A program made the translations under genes and the position numbers. Positions 8,869 to 17,395 of a DNA stretch of 64,000 nucleotides are shown piece after piece. How positions within the stretch are numbered: position 1 is the first letter of the stretch; every line of letters starts with the position of its first letter. This stretch comes from Oxalobacter paeniformigenes (lineage in GTDB: Bacteria > Pseudomonadota > Gammaproteobacteria > Burkholderiales > Burkholderiaceae_D). Under the pieces are notes generated by a model. It saw only the letters and a list, made by a program, of their open reading frames with translations, did not search any database and was not told the origin of the DNA. Location: NCBI RefSeq assembly GCF_027158465.1, contig NZ_JAMKYL010000001.1, forward strand, positions 124,001 through 188,000, written 5' to 3'.

Positions 8869-9834
8869 ATGGATTTTGGACAACATATGGAACAGGGACA
8901 AATGAAACCGCAGGACAAGAACCGGGCCGGTAGCTGGTGGCTGGCCTGTATGCGTTATTCAGGCAAGCACTGGTTCTATGCCGCTTTTCTTTTGCTCTCT
9001 TTGTTGACCATACTGGTACTGTTCATCCAGAGCCTGTTTCATCTCGTATCCGACGGTGTCGGACTGGCGATGCAATATGCGGTTGCAGGTGGTTTGGCGG
9101 GGTTCGCCGGGACTGCACTGGGCGCCGTCCCGGCACTGGTGCTGAAACGGTTGCCTGCCTATGTCGAGGATACCATGTTGGGTTTTGCAGCCGGCATGAT
9201 GATGTCGGCCAGTGCGTTTTCGCTGATTTTGCCGGGACTTGACGCCGGGGCATCCATGACGGGGAACAAGGTTTACGGCGCCGGTATTGTCGTTCTGGGC
9301 ATGGCGCTGGGCGTTGTGTTGATGCTGAGTCTGGACAAATTCACGCCGCATGAGCATGAAACGATCGGATCGTTCGGCCCTGGCAATGACCGTTTCAACA
9401 AGGTTTGGTTGTTTGTGTTCGCGATTTCACTGCACAATTTGCCGGAAGGCATGGCGATCGGTGTCGGATTCTCGCATGCCGATCTGGCGATCGGCTTGCC
9501 GTTGACGATCGCCATCGTGTTGCAGGATATTCCGGAAGGGCTTGCCGTCGCGCTGGCGTTGCGAAGTGCAGGTGTCAGCCGTTTGAAGGCCGTTCTGATT
9601 GCCGGTGCGTCCGGGCTGTTCGAGCCGCTGGGCTCGCTGTTGGGGATCGGTTTGTCCAGCGGTCTGGCGTTGTCGTATCCGATCGGGCTGGGATTCGCGG
9701 CAGGCGCCATGCTGTTTGTCGTGTCTCATGAGGTGATTCCGGAGACGCATCGCAACGGACATCAGACACCGGCGACAGTTGGATTGATGGCGGGTTTTGC
9801 TCTCATGATGGTGCTGGATACGACATTGGGTTGA
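8869..9834 (+). CDS. ZIP-family metal transporter
   Basis: Probable zinc or divalent-metal importer in the inner membrane, up to 321 aa with about eight membrane segments. The ZIP signature is clear: HNLPEGMAIGVGF in TM4 and DIPEGLAVALAL in TM5 carry the metal-binding His/Asp/Glu residues. A hydrophilic loop before TM4 includes HEHE. The first ATG is given as the outer limit; an AGGGA sequence favours the ATG at 8902 (protein start MKPQDKN). It stands alone between a divergent MFS gene and ppx. A dedicated zinc ABC transporter is also present at 58-61 kb. Confidence 0.88.
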   Translation: MDFGQHMEQGQMKPQDKNRAGSWWLACMRYSGKHWFYAAFLLLSLLTILVLFIQSLFHLVSDGVGLAMQYAVAGGLAGFAGTALGAVPALVLKRLPAYVEDTMLGFAAGMMMSASAFSLILPGLDAGASMTGNKVYGAGIVVLGMALGVVLMLSLDKFTPHEHETIGSFGPGNDRFNKVWLFVFAISLHNLPEGMAIGVGFSHADLAIGLPLTIAIVLQDIPEGLAVALALRSAGVSRLKAVLIAGASGLFEPLGSLLGIGLSSGLALSYPIGLGFAAGAMLFVVSHEVIPETHRNGHQTPATVGLMAGFALMMVLDTTLG

Positions 9835-9969
9835 ATTCGTACTCGCCGGCAAGGTACATTATTTCAGGTTCTGGTTTTATGTCATACGATGGTAATATGT
9901 TTCCGGAATAATCGGTCCGGCTTCGAGAGTCGGAATGGGTATTTGGTCGGTTTGAGAGAAGGCATGTGA

Positions 9970-11424
9970 ATGTTTGCTGCGATAGATCTTGGTTCCAACA
10001 GTTTTCGTTTGCATATCGGCGAATATGTCAATGGTGCGATATGTGTGGTCAAGAGCGCCAGAGAACCTAACAGACTGGCAGCCGGACTCGACAAGAATAA
10101 TGTGCTTTCCAGGGAAGCGATGGATCGTGGGCTGGATGCACTCAAAAGGCTTCGTGCCATTCTGGTGGCTTATCCTCTGTCGGACGTCAAGGTGGTCGCC
10201 ACCAATACGCTTCGTATCGCCGTCAATGCACAGGATTTTCTGCAGGAAGCCGAAAAGGTTCTCGGATATCCGATCGAGGTGATTTCCGGCGAGGAAGAAG
10301 GGCGCCTGATTTATCTGGGAGTGGCCAATGTGCTGGCAAAACCCGAAGAAAAAAGACTGGTGATCGATATCGGCGGCGGTTCGACGGAACTGATCTGCGG
10401 TCTGGGACAGGATATCGAACGGGTGGAATCGTTCAGCGTCGGTACGGTACGCCAGAGTCTGGCATTTTTTCATGGCGGAATCATTGACGAGGCATCGTTC
10501 GAGGCGGCGATATTGTCGGCTCGCAGCCAGTTCGAGGACGCCGTGGATTATTACCGCAGCAGCGGCTGGACGGCGGTATACGGGTCGTCAGGAACCATCC
10601 GGGCGACTGCGGAAATTCTGGCGATCAACCGGATAGGCGACGGTCGTTTCACACTGGAAAATCTGGAGTTGCTCAAGGCGAGAATGATCGAGGCCGGACA
10701 TTTGAACCGTCTGAAACTTGATGGCATCAAGTCGGAGCGTGCCTCGTCGATTCTGGGCGGGCTGACGATTTTGATCGTGCTGATGAAGGATTTCGGTATC
10801 GAAATACTCAAACCGGTCGAGGCGGGCTTGCGTATGGGAATCATGTGGGACATCTATCTGATGTCCACGCAGAAGGATCGCCGTGAGGAAGCGATACGGA
10901 ATATGCTCAAGCGTTACCATGTCGATGAACAGCGTGCCTTGCGGGTCGCCAATTATGCGCTGGCGATCTACAAGCAAATGGATCCCGACGCTGACCGTTT
11001 TCTGAAGCTCCTTTACTGGAGTGCGCTGTTGCATGAAATCGGCATGTTCATTTCACCGACCAATTATCACAAACATGGCGCCTATCTGATCGAGCATGCC
11101 GATATGGCAGGTTTCACTTCGCGTGAACAGCGACAGATGAGTCGCTTTGTACTCGGACAGAAGGGGAATCTGAAAAAACTGAACGGCATCATGACGATGC
11201 CAGATGCCACCAAGGCGGTATTGGCCTTGAGGCTGGCGGTCATGTTCCAACATGCCAAGGTCAGTTTCAAACCCGAAAAAATCAGGGTACGCGTCAAGTC
11301 GCGGCTGGATGTGACCATACCGAAAGAATGGCTGAATCTGTATCCGACCCTGTTGTACTGGCTGGAGCGCGAGTGCGACTGGTGGGAAGATGTCGGTATG
11401 GCGCTGACGGTGCGTACGACCTGA
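9970..11424 (+). CDS. ppx: Exopolyphosphatase (Ppx/GppA family)
   Basis: Releases phosphate from the ends of inorganic polyphosphate, or hydrolyses pppGpp. 484 aa. The actin-like ATPase fold shows its phosphate-1 motif FAAIDLGSNSFRL at the very N-terminus and the phosphate-2 motif DIGGGSTEL near residue 135. The C-terminal half is the HD-like domain typical of long Ppx proteins (HEIGMF near residue 358). ppk1 lies 2 kb downstream on the other strand, supporting a role in polyphosphate turnover. It is convergent with the SulP gene, with only 9 bp between the stops. Confidence 0.92.
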   Translation: MFAAIDLGSNSFRLHIGEYVNGAICVVKSAREPNRLAAGLDKNNVLSREAMDRGLDALKRLRAILVAYPLSDVKVVATNTLRIAVNAQDFLQEAEKVLGYPIEVISGEEEGRLIYLGVANVLAKPEEKRLVIDIGGGSTELICGLGQDIERVESFSVGTVRQSLAFFHGGIIDEASFEAAILSARSQFEDAVDYYRSSGWTAVYGSSGTIRATAEILAINRIGDGRFTLENLELLKARMIEAGHLNRLKLDGIKSERASSILGGLTILIVLMKDFGIEILKPVEAGLRMGIMWDIYLMSTQKDRREEAIRNMLKRYHVDEQRALRVANYALAIYKQMDPDADRFLKLLYWSALLHEIGMFISPTNYHKHGAYLIEHADMAGFTSREQRQMSRFVLGQKGNLKKLNGIMTMPDATKAVLALRLAVMFQHAKVSFKPEKIRVRVKSRLDVTIPKEWLNLYPTLLYWLERECDWWEDVGMALTVRTT

Positions 11425-11433
11425 GGAAGCGTT

Positions 11434-13158
11434 TTATTTGAACAGGCTGTAAACGCTTTTTTGGGGGTTGGCCTTGATATGGGCCAGCCGGACGGCGCGC
11501 TCGACACTCAGACGGGAAAGCGAGACTTCCGGAAACTGGCGTCCGAGAGTGGATTGCAATATCCGGTGAACGGGATTTTTCAGGCGTGCCAGAATCAGTT
11601 TCTTGTTTTCCTTGCGCATTTCCACGAAAAAGTCACGCAGCGCCTCGACACTGGTCGCATCCAGATCCGTGGTTTGTTCCAGACTTAAAATGACGGTATG
11701 GACAGGCTGGCTGTCTGCCGAAACGATATATCTGGCTTGCAGCAGGATACGGTCGGCATTGGCGAAAAACATACTCTGATCCGGACGCAGGATCAGGATG
11801 CCGGCGACCGGTTGCGCTTCCGGGAAAACCGACAGGCTGACGAAGTCATGGCTCTGGCCGAGACGTCCCAGTACGGATACCGTCGATTTCGAGTTCTGGC
11901 GCAACATCATCAGCAGGCTGATGGCGATGGCGATCATCAGTCCCTGCAAGACCCCCAGCAACAGGACGGACAGAACGGATGCGACGATGAGCATGCGGTC
12001 GATTTTCCAGTTGAAATACAGTCTGAAACTGGAAAGCGACAACGTCGTCGCCATCGTGGAAATGACGATCGCCGCCAGTACAGGGACGGGAATCCATTCG
12101 ATGAAAGGCAATACGGTCAGGATGATGACCAGGGTGATGGCCATGGCATACAGGCCCGCCAGACGGGTTTTCGCACCGTAGGCTTCGTTGGCGGCTGTGG
12201 CTGAATAACCTGCGCCGACAGGCATGCCCTGGAAGATGCCGGAGACGAGGTTGGAAATTCCCAGAGCGAAAAGGTCACGGTTCGGATAGATGGTGTCATG
12301 ATGTTTCATCGCGAAACTGCGGATGGAACCGTATGATTCGGCATACAGGATAAAGACCAGCGCGATGCCAATTTCAAAAAGTTGCATCCATTCCGGATAG
12401 CTCAAATCGGGCAGGATCGGGTTGTTGAGGTTGAGTTCGATACTGCCGACGTCGGGAATGCCGTATGAGGGCAAGTCGAACACTTTTCCGGCGACGATAC
12501 CGGCGATGATGACAAGGGTTCCGCTGGGAATATTCCTGAACTGGCCATTTCTGATCCGGCGAAGCCATTCCATCAAAGCCAGAAAAACCAGAGCCAGCAC
12601 CGTGGCGGCAAGGCAGGCATAGTTCCATGAACGAAATTGTCGCAAGACATCCAGAATGAAAAGAAAAAGGTTGTCTTTCTGGACGCTGATGTTCAGTACG
12701 GAGGTGGATTGCTTGATGATGATGACGATCGCCAGTCCGAACGTGAATCCGCGAAGAACAGGTTTGGCGATGAAGTCGGTGACGTTGCCCATGCGGGTGG
12801 CTGCTGCCAGCAGGAAAATGATGCCGGTCATGATGACCAGACCGGACGCCAGGATCAGACGCAGTCCGGCATTGTCTTCCGCCATGGTCATGGTTGTGGC
12901 CGCAAGAACGACCGCAGAAGACGAAGTCGGAGAAACCAGCGCGAAACGGCTGGAACCCAGCAAACCATAGCACAATAGTCCCGCGAACAGGCCGATGATG
13001 CCGGCTTGTGCCGGCAGATTGCCGATGCTGGAATAGGCCAGCGCCTGCGGCAACAGCAATCCGGCGATGGACAGGCCGGCGATAATGTCTTGCCAGTTCA
13101 GATAGCCGACGTATCGGGTACGTATTTTCCGCAATGCTTCTTTTGCCGGCAGCTTCAT
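11434..13158 (-). CDS. SulP-family inorganic anion transporter with STAS domain
   Basis: Inner-membrane anion transporter of 574 aa. The N-terminal 420 residues contain the sulfate-permease core (start region GYLNWQDIIAGLSIAGLLLPQ, the typical SulP entry helix). A cytoplasmic STAS domain follows (about 440-560), recognisable by LEQTTDLDATSVEALRDF. SulP proteins move sulfate, bicarbonate or dicarboxylates; the substrate cannot be told here. The gene lies between ppx and ppk1 and is transcribed in the same direction as ppk1, 220 bp downstream of it. Confidence 0.92.
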   Translation of the reverse strand: MKLPAKEALRKIRTRYVGYLNWQDIIAGLSIAGLLLPQALAYSSIGNLPAQAGIIGLFAGLLCYGLLGSSRFALVSPTSSSAVVLAATTMTMAEDNAGLRLILASGLVIMTGIIFLLAAATRMGNVTDFIAKPVLRGFTFGLAIVIIIKQSTSVLNISVQKDNLFLFILDVLRQFRSWNYACLAATVLALVFLALMEWLRRIRNGQFRNIPSGTLVIIAGIVAGKVFDLPSYGIPDVGSIELNLNNPILPDLSYPEWMQLFEIGIALVFILYAESYGSIRSFAMKHHDTIYPNRDLFALGISNLVSGIFQGMPVGAGYSATAANEAYGAKTRLAGLYAMAITLVIILTVLPFIEWIPVPVLAAIVISTMATTLSLSSFRLYFNWKIDRMLIVASVLSVLLLGVLQGLMIAIAISLLMMLRQNSKSTVSVLGRLGQSHDFVSLSVFPEAQPVAGILILRPDQSMFFANADRILLQARYIVSADSQPVHTVILSLEQTTDLDATSVEALRDFFVEMRKENKKLILARLKNPVHRILQSTLGRQFPEVSLSRLSVERAVRLAHIKANPQKSVYSLFK

Positions 13159-13378
13159 GGGATCGGTTGGGTTGACGATATGTTTGGTACGGTCGTCGCA
13201 CGTTTCGCTTCATCTCCGGGAGAAGGTGCGATGCAAACGGGTATTTCCGGTATTGTATACAGATTTGGCGAAGCGATATTGTCCGGTGCTCAAAAATGCC
13301 GGCAAAAAAGCACTGTACCGCAAACACGTTTGCCGGACGCAGGCGTCCGGCAGGATATCGTAGAGCGGGAAGGGTGGG

Positions 13379-15685
13379 CTAGCGGTCGGCAGTTTCGGCA
13401 GGAATGTCGGTATGCGCTTCAGGGGAAGCGGTATCCGGCTGTGGTTGCATCGTGTCCGGCATGGTCTCTGTCAGTGGCGAATCGTCCGGGATGACGGTTT
13501 TTTTATCCGGCGTTTCTGACAGGGAAGCATCCTGAGAGACTGCGATGACATCCGATGGCGTCGGACCGACCAGTTCCTTGTGTACCTGTGCATCGTAAAT
13601 TCCCGCCAGATATTGTTGTGCGCCGAAGGGCGTCTGTTTCTTGCGTTGTTTGCGTCGGCGGTAGGTACCGTTTGGCAAGAGTTCCCATGAATTGGTATTG
13701 TCTCTCAAATAATATTTGAGTCCTTCGGCGATCACCCGTTTTTTCAGTGTCGGGTCAAGTACAGGGTAGGCGACTTCGATGCGGCGGAAAAGGTTGCGTG
13801 CCATCCAGTCCGCACTGGAAAGATACAGATCATGTTTGAGATCGTTGCGGAAGTAATAGATCCGTTCGTGTTCGAGAAAACGGCCGATGATCGAGCGGAC
13901 GCGAATGTTTTCCGACAGACCCGGTACGCCCGGGCGCAATGCACAGGCACCCCGGACGATCAAATCGATTTTCACCCCCGACGAGGATGCCAGATAAAGC
14001 GCACGGATGACGGATTCGTCGATGAGGGAATTCATCTTGGCGACGATTCGTGCCGGTCTGCCCTGTCGGGCGATTCTGATTTCATTGAGAATGGCACGTA
14101 TCAGATGACGGTGCAGGGTAAAGGGTGCCAGCCAGAGATAATCCAGTTTTTTGGGGCGTGTCAGGCTGGTCAGGTGCAAAAACACTTCGTTGACTTCGCT
14201 GGTGATTTGCGGATGTGCCGTCAACAAACCGAAGTCGGTATAAAGCTTTGTCGTCGTCGGGTGATAATTGCCTGTGCCGAGATGACAATAATAGCGGTAG
14301 GCACCCTGTTCACGGCGGATGACCAGCGCAAGTTTGGCATGGGTTTTCAGTCCCATCACACCATAGACGACTTGTGCACCGGCCTGTTCGAGCTGTTGTG
14401 CCCAGTCGATATTCTGTTCTTCATCGAAACGCGCTTTCAGCTCGACGATCACGATGACTTCTTTTCCCTTGCTGGCCGCGGAAATCAGTGCCTGCATCAG
14501 TTCGGATGTCATGCCGACGCGATAGATCGTCTGTTTGATGACCACGACATCAGGATCGTCGGCGGCATTGCGGATGAAGTCGATGACGGTTTTGAATGTC
14601 TGGAATGGATGGTGCAGCAGGATATCCTTTTTTTTCAGGGTATCGAAGAGGTTGCCGTCATTTTCTGCATCTGGATTGACCGAAGCCTGATAGGGACGGA
14701 AATAAAGGGAAGGCGTTTTGACGAAATTGAAGATTTCGGAAAGCCTTACCATATTGACCGGGCCATTGACGCGGTAAAGGTAATCTTCATCCAGACCGAA
14801 TTCATTGAGCAGGAAAGCGGCGAGATCGTCCGGGCAATTCTTGGCGACTTCCAGTCGGACCGCAGCGCCGAAGTGACGGTTTTGCAAACTGATTTTCAGT
14901 GCCTGCCTGAGATTTTTGACTTCTTCTTCGTCAACCCAAAGATCGCTGTCTCGTGTTACCCGGAATTGTGAGTAGGCAATCACTTTTCTTTCGGGGAACA
15001 GCTCGGAGATATGAGCGTGGATGACCGATGAAAGCAGACAGAAGGTGATACCGTCGTCAGAGAGTTCGTCGGGCAGCTTGATGACGCGTGGAAGTACGCG
15101 GGGTGCCTTGACGATGGCGATTGCGCTGCCTCGCCCAAAAGCGTCTTTTCCTGCCAGTGAAATGATGAAATTGAGACTTTTGTTGGCGACTTGCGGAAAC
15201 GGATGTGCCGGATCGAGGACGATCGGTGTCAGCAACGGACGGATCTGGCTATCGAAATAGGATTTGACCCATGCACGTTGTGCTTCGTTGCGATCGTTGT
15301 GGCTTAACAGGTGAATGCCGTTTTTTGCCAGTTGCGGCAGGATTTTCCGGTTCAGAAGGGAGTACTGGTGTTCCACCAGCGCATGACAGCGGACACTGAT
15401 CTGGTGCAGCAGGTTTCCGGCATGAGTCAGCGTGGTTTTGTCAGCGCTTTGCCGGGCATGCAGGCTGGAAACACGGATTTCGAAAAATTCATCGAGATTG
15501 CTGCTTCCGATACACAGGTAGCGCAACCGTTCCAGAAGCGGCAGGCTTTCATCTTCGGCCTGTGCCAGTACGCGACGATTGAATTCGAGCAGGGAAAGAT
15601 CACGGTTGAGATACAGATTCGGTTCCAGTGAACCGACAGGCAGGTTCTGGACGGGTTTGGTCACCATGGATGCGCTTTCGGACAC
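13379..15685 (-). CDS. ppk1: Polyphosphate kinase 1
   Basis: Makes inorganic polyphosphate from ATP at the membrane. 768 aa, slightly longer than E. coli Ppk (688) because of an N-terminal extension and a low-complexity, Pro/Thr/Ser-rich C-terminal tail of about 60 residues. The catalytic region is intact. The autophosphorylated histidine lies in GLKTHAKLALV near residue 448, and the second conserved histidine in LEHERIYYF near 605. The N-terminal domain begins LYLNRDLSLLEFNRRVL. Its partner ppx is nearby. A start at 15685 is used. Confidence 0.96.
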   Translation of the reverse strand: MSESASMVTKPVQNLPVGSLEPNLYLNRDLSLLEFNRRVLAQAEDESLPLLERLRYLCIGSSNLDEFFEIRVSSLHARQSADKTTLTHAGNLLHQISVRCHALVEHQYSLLNRKILPQLAKNGIHLLSHNDRNEAQRAWVKSYFDSQIRPLLTPIVLDPAHPFPQVANKSLNFIISLAGKDAFGRGSAIAIVKAPRVLPRVIKLPDELSDDGITFCLLSSVIHAHISELFPERKVIAYSQFRVTRDSDLWVDEEEVKNLRQALKISLQNRHFGAAVRLEVAKNCPDDLAAFLLNEFGLDEDYLYRVNGPVNMVRLSEIFNFVKTPSLYFRPYQASVNPDAENDGNLFDTLKKKDILLHHPFQTFKTVIDFIRNAADDPDVVVIKQTIYRVGMTSELMQALISAASKGKEVIVIVELKARFDEEQNIDWAQQLEQAGAQVVYGVMGLKTHAKLALVIRREQGAYRYYCHLGTGNYHPTTTKLYTDFGLLTAHPQITSEVNEVFLHLTSLTRPKKLDYLWLAPFTLHRHLIRAILNEIRIARQGRPARIVAKMNSLIDESVIRALYLASSSGVKIDLIVRGACALRPGVPGLSENIRVRSIIGRFLEHERIYYFRNDLKHDLYLSSADWMARNLFRRIEVAYPVLDPTLKKRVIAEGLKYYLRDNTNSWELLPNGTYRRRKQRKKQTPFGAQQYLAGIYDAQVHKELVGPTPSDVIAVSQDASLSETPDKKTVIPDDSPLTETMPDTMQPQPDTASPEAHTDIPAETADR

Positions 15686-15752
15686 GATATATATCCTGAC
15701 TGTTGGATTTGTTTATAGTCCTATCATAGCAAAAAGAGGTGACAAAATGATG

Positions 15753-15778
15753 ACACCGGGCAATAGCCCGGTGTTTTT
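15753..15778. terminator. Terminator hairpin between hsp20 and ppk1
   Basis: Perfect 9-bp stem ACACCGGGC / GCCCGGTGT with an AATA loop. A TTTTT run follows on the plus strand; on the minus strand, the direction of hsp20 transcription, the tail is weaker (CATCATTTTG). It most likely ends the hsp20 transcript before ppk1. Confidence 0.6.
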
Positions 15779-15840
15779 GCCCGGTTACTGACCGGATATG
15801 GCGATAGTCGCGACGTTTATGAACGGATTTTCAGAGGTGC

Positions 15841-16290
15841 TCAGTTGATGGTCAATTGGGTGCGTGTCGAGCCGGTTTTTTTGGGCAGTCGCAATTCGAG
15901 TACGCCATCATGATAGGTTGCGCTTGACAGGGCGCTGTTGACATCCTGTGCCAGTGCGAAGCTGCGGCTCTGGATGCCGTGATAACGTTCGTTGCGTATC
16001 GGCTTGCCGTATACCTTTTCTTCTGCCTCTTTTTTGATTTCAAATTCGATCGTGACCAAATTTCCTTCCACAGTGACTTTGATGTCTTCCTTGGCTACAC
16101 CTGGCGCATCTGCCTTGATGAAGTAGGCTTCATCTGTTTCGGATACGTCGATTTTGATGCGCGGTTCGGTTTCCCAGTTGTTCCATGGCGAGGCCAGACG
16201 GTAGTTGCTGAGAAATTCATCCAGATTGCGCAAAGGTTCGAATCTGCTGATTTCATTGAACGGATTGAAATTGGAAAGCATGTTGGACAT
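15841..16290 (-). CDS. Small heat shock protein, Hsp20/alpha-crystallin family
   Basis: ATP-independent holdase of 149 aa. The alpha-crystallin domain runs from about residue 40 to 135 (IKIDVSETDEAYFIKADAPG, then LVTIEFEIKKE) and ends with the VLELRLPKK strand. A short C-terminal tail ends QLTIN rather than a clear I-x-I, so the oligomerisation motif is weak. Length and domain fit the Hsp20 class found in betaproteobacteria. Heat control is supported by a sigma-32-like promoter and a hairpin that covers the ribosome binding site. It is a single-gene unit ending in a hairpin before ppk1. Confidence 0.95.
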   Translation of the reverse strand: MSNMLSNFNPFNEISRFEPLRNLDEFLSNYRLASPWNNWETEPRIKIDVSETDEAYFIKADAPGVAKEDIKVTVEGNLVTIEFEIKKEAEEKVYGKPIRNERYHGIQSRSFALAQDVNSALSSATYHDGVLELRLPKKTGSTRTQLTIN

Positions 16291-16291
16291 G

Positions 16292-16311
16292 TTTTTCTCC
16301 CTGAGGGAAAA
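16292..16311 (-). promoter_or_regulatory. Possible fourU-like RNA thermometer over the hsp20 ribosome binding site
   Basis: In the hsp20 mRNA, UUUUCCC (complement of 16305-16311) can pair with GGGAGAA (complement of 16295-16301) across a 3-nt UCA loop. The stem has 7 pairs, one of them U-G. It covers the Shine-Dalgarno GGGAG, which sits 6-7 nt before the AUG. A U-rich strand pairing with the SD is the plan of fourU thermometers. Energetics were not computed. Confidence 0.4.
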
Positions 16312-16338
16312 GACGGACTGTAACGTTGTCTTTCGGGT

Positions 16339-16368
16339 TGATGGAATATCGTATGTTGCACTTTCAAG
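16339..16368 (-). promoter_or_regulatory. Sigma-32-like heat-shock promoter of hsp20
   Basis: On the minus strand an exact CTTGAAA -35 box (complement of 16362-16368) is followed after 15 bp by TTCCATCA (complement of 16339-16346), which shares the CCAT core of the CCCCATNT -10. Start of transcription would fall about 40 nt upstream of the hsp20 ATG, leaving a short leader with the hairpin. Confidence 0.6.
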
Positions 16369-16440
16369 TTAGCGTTTTTTCAAAACGTGTTTTTGAGGGT
16401 GATCAACAGGAGGCAGCGATAATTTCGGAAGGGTTTTTCA

Positions 16441-16503
16441 AATAAAGGGGACAATGTAATAAGAAAATTTGAAATCATGTGATACTATTGGGGACATAGT
16501 GAT
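16441..16503 (+). repeat. Left flank of the REP-type transposase: two GGGGACA motifs
   Basis: AATAAAGGGGACAATG starts at 16441 and GGGGACATAGTGAT lies at 16490-16503. The second is an exact inverted copy of 17264-17277 downstream of the transposase. The first resembles the inverted outer motif at 17314-17333. The two motifs on this side are 43 bp apart (G to G). Confidence 0.8.
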
Positions 16504-16530
16504 GGAAGCTGCATTTGTCGGAGTGAAACA

Positions 16531-17214
16531 ATGGCAAGAAGCGCAAGACTGGTGATACCAGGCATGCCGCATCATATCTATTTACAGGGCAATAACAGGC
16601 AAGATGTGTTCGGTGATGAAGAAGATTATCGTTGTTATCTGGACTGGCTCAGGGAAGCAGCGCGCCAGTATGGTGTCGATATCCATGCCTATGCCTTGCT
16701 GAAAAACCGGGTTTATCTTCTGGGGACGCCGTCGGACCAGTCGGGACTGGCGCGCATGATGCAATGGATCGGGCGTCATTATGTGCCTTACTTCAACAAG
16801 AAGTACCTTCGGAGCGGAACATTGTGGGAGGGACGGTTCAAGACATCCGTGGTGGAAACGGGGTGTTTGATGGACTGTTGCCGTTATATGGAAATGATGC
16901 CTGTTACAAGCGGGTTTGCCGCTACGCCTGAAGCCTACGAATGGTCCAGTTACCGGCATCATGCCGGTATCGCGCCCAGTCCGCTGATACGCGATCATGC
17001 TGTTTACTGGGAACTTGGCAATACACCATTCGGGCGTGAAATGGCTTATCGTGAACAATTTTTTCGTGCCGGTATCGATGACAGGCTGGAAAATATCCTG
17101 ACGATGGGGTGGCCGCTGGGATCGGAGGCATTCATCAGACAACTCGAAGTATCGACGCAACGCCAGTTTCGTATGGGAAAACGGGGCCGTCCTGAAAAAT
17201 TCGTGTCGAAATAA
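16531..17214 (+). CDS. REP-associated (Y1/IS200-like) transposase with degenerate HUH motif
   Basis: A 227-aa member of the TnpA-REP (RAYT) family, single-strand DNA transposases usually present once per locus and flanked by palindromic repeats. Family hallmarks are visible: PHHIYLQGNNRQ at 13-24, MMQWIGRHYVPYFN at about 76-89, SGTLWEGRFKTSVVE at about 95-109, WSSYRHH, and a basic RGRP tail. Tyr119 lies in the helix that normally reads like YxELNPVRAG. However, the metal-binding HUH motif, normally NHVHLL, reads NRVYLL here (residues 59-64), so both histidines are gone. The open reading frame itself is intact. Catalysis may be lost while DNA binding is kept. Inverted motifs flank the gene on both sides. 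Confidence 0.85.
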   Translation: MARSARLVIPGMPHHIYLQGNNRQDVFGDEEDYRCYLDWLREAARQYGVDIHAYALLKNRVYLLGTPSDQSGLARMMQWIGRHYVPYFNKKYLRSGTLWEGRFKTSVVETGCLMDCCRYMEMMPVTSGFAATPEAYEWSSYRHHAGIAPSPLIRDHAVYWELGNTPFGREMAYREQFFRAGIDDRLENILTMGWPLGSEAFIRQLEVSTQRQFRMGKRGRPEKFVSK

Positions 17215-17263
17215 CCGTTTTTTTTGAATGAAAAAATCACAACATATTGTTTTTATTTGTATT

Positions 17264-17333
17264 ATCACTATGTCCCCTTAAAAATATAAAATATTTTTCG
17301 AAAACATAATAATAACTCTGACCCCTTTTATTT
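17264..17333 (-). repeat. Right flank of the REP-type transposase: inverted GGGGACA/GGGGTCA motifs
   Basis: ATCACTATGTCCCC (17264-17277) is the exact 14-bp complement of the left inner motif. AACTCTGACCCC (17314-17325), followed by TTTTATT, is the outer motif on this side and mirrors the left AATAAAGGGGACA with one change. Together with the left flank this frames a unit of about 0.9 kb. Confidence 0.8.
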
Positions 17334-17395
17334 TTGTTGTGCCGATTGCGAAAAGGATTTATCCTGTTTCGGACAGTTAATTTTCGGGGGTCTAT

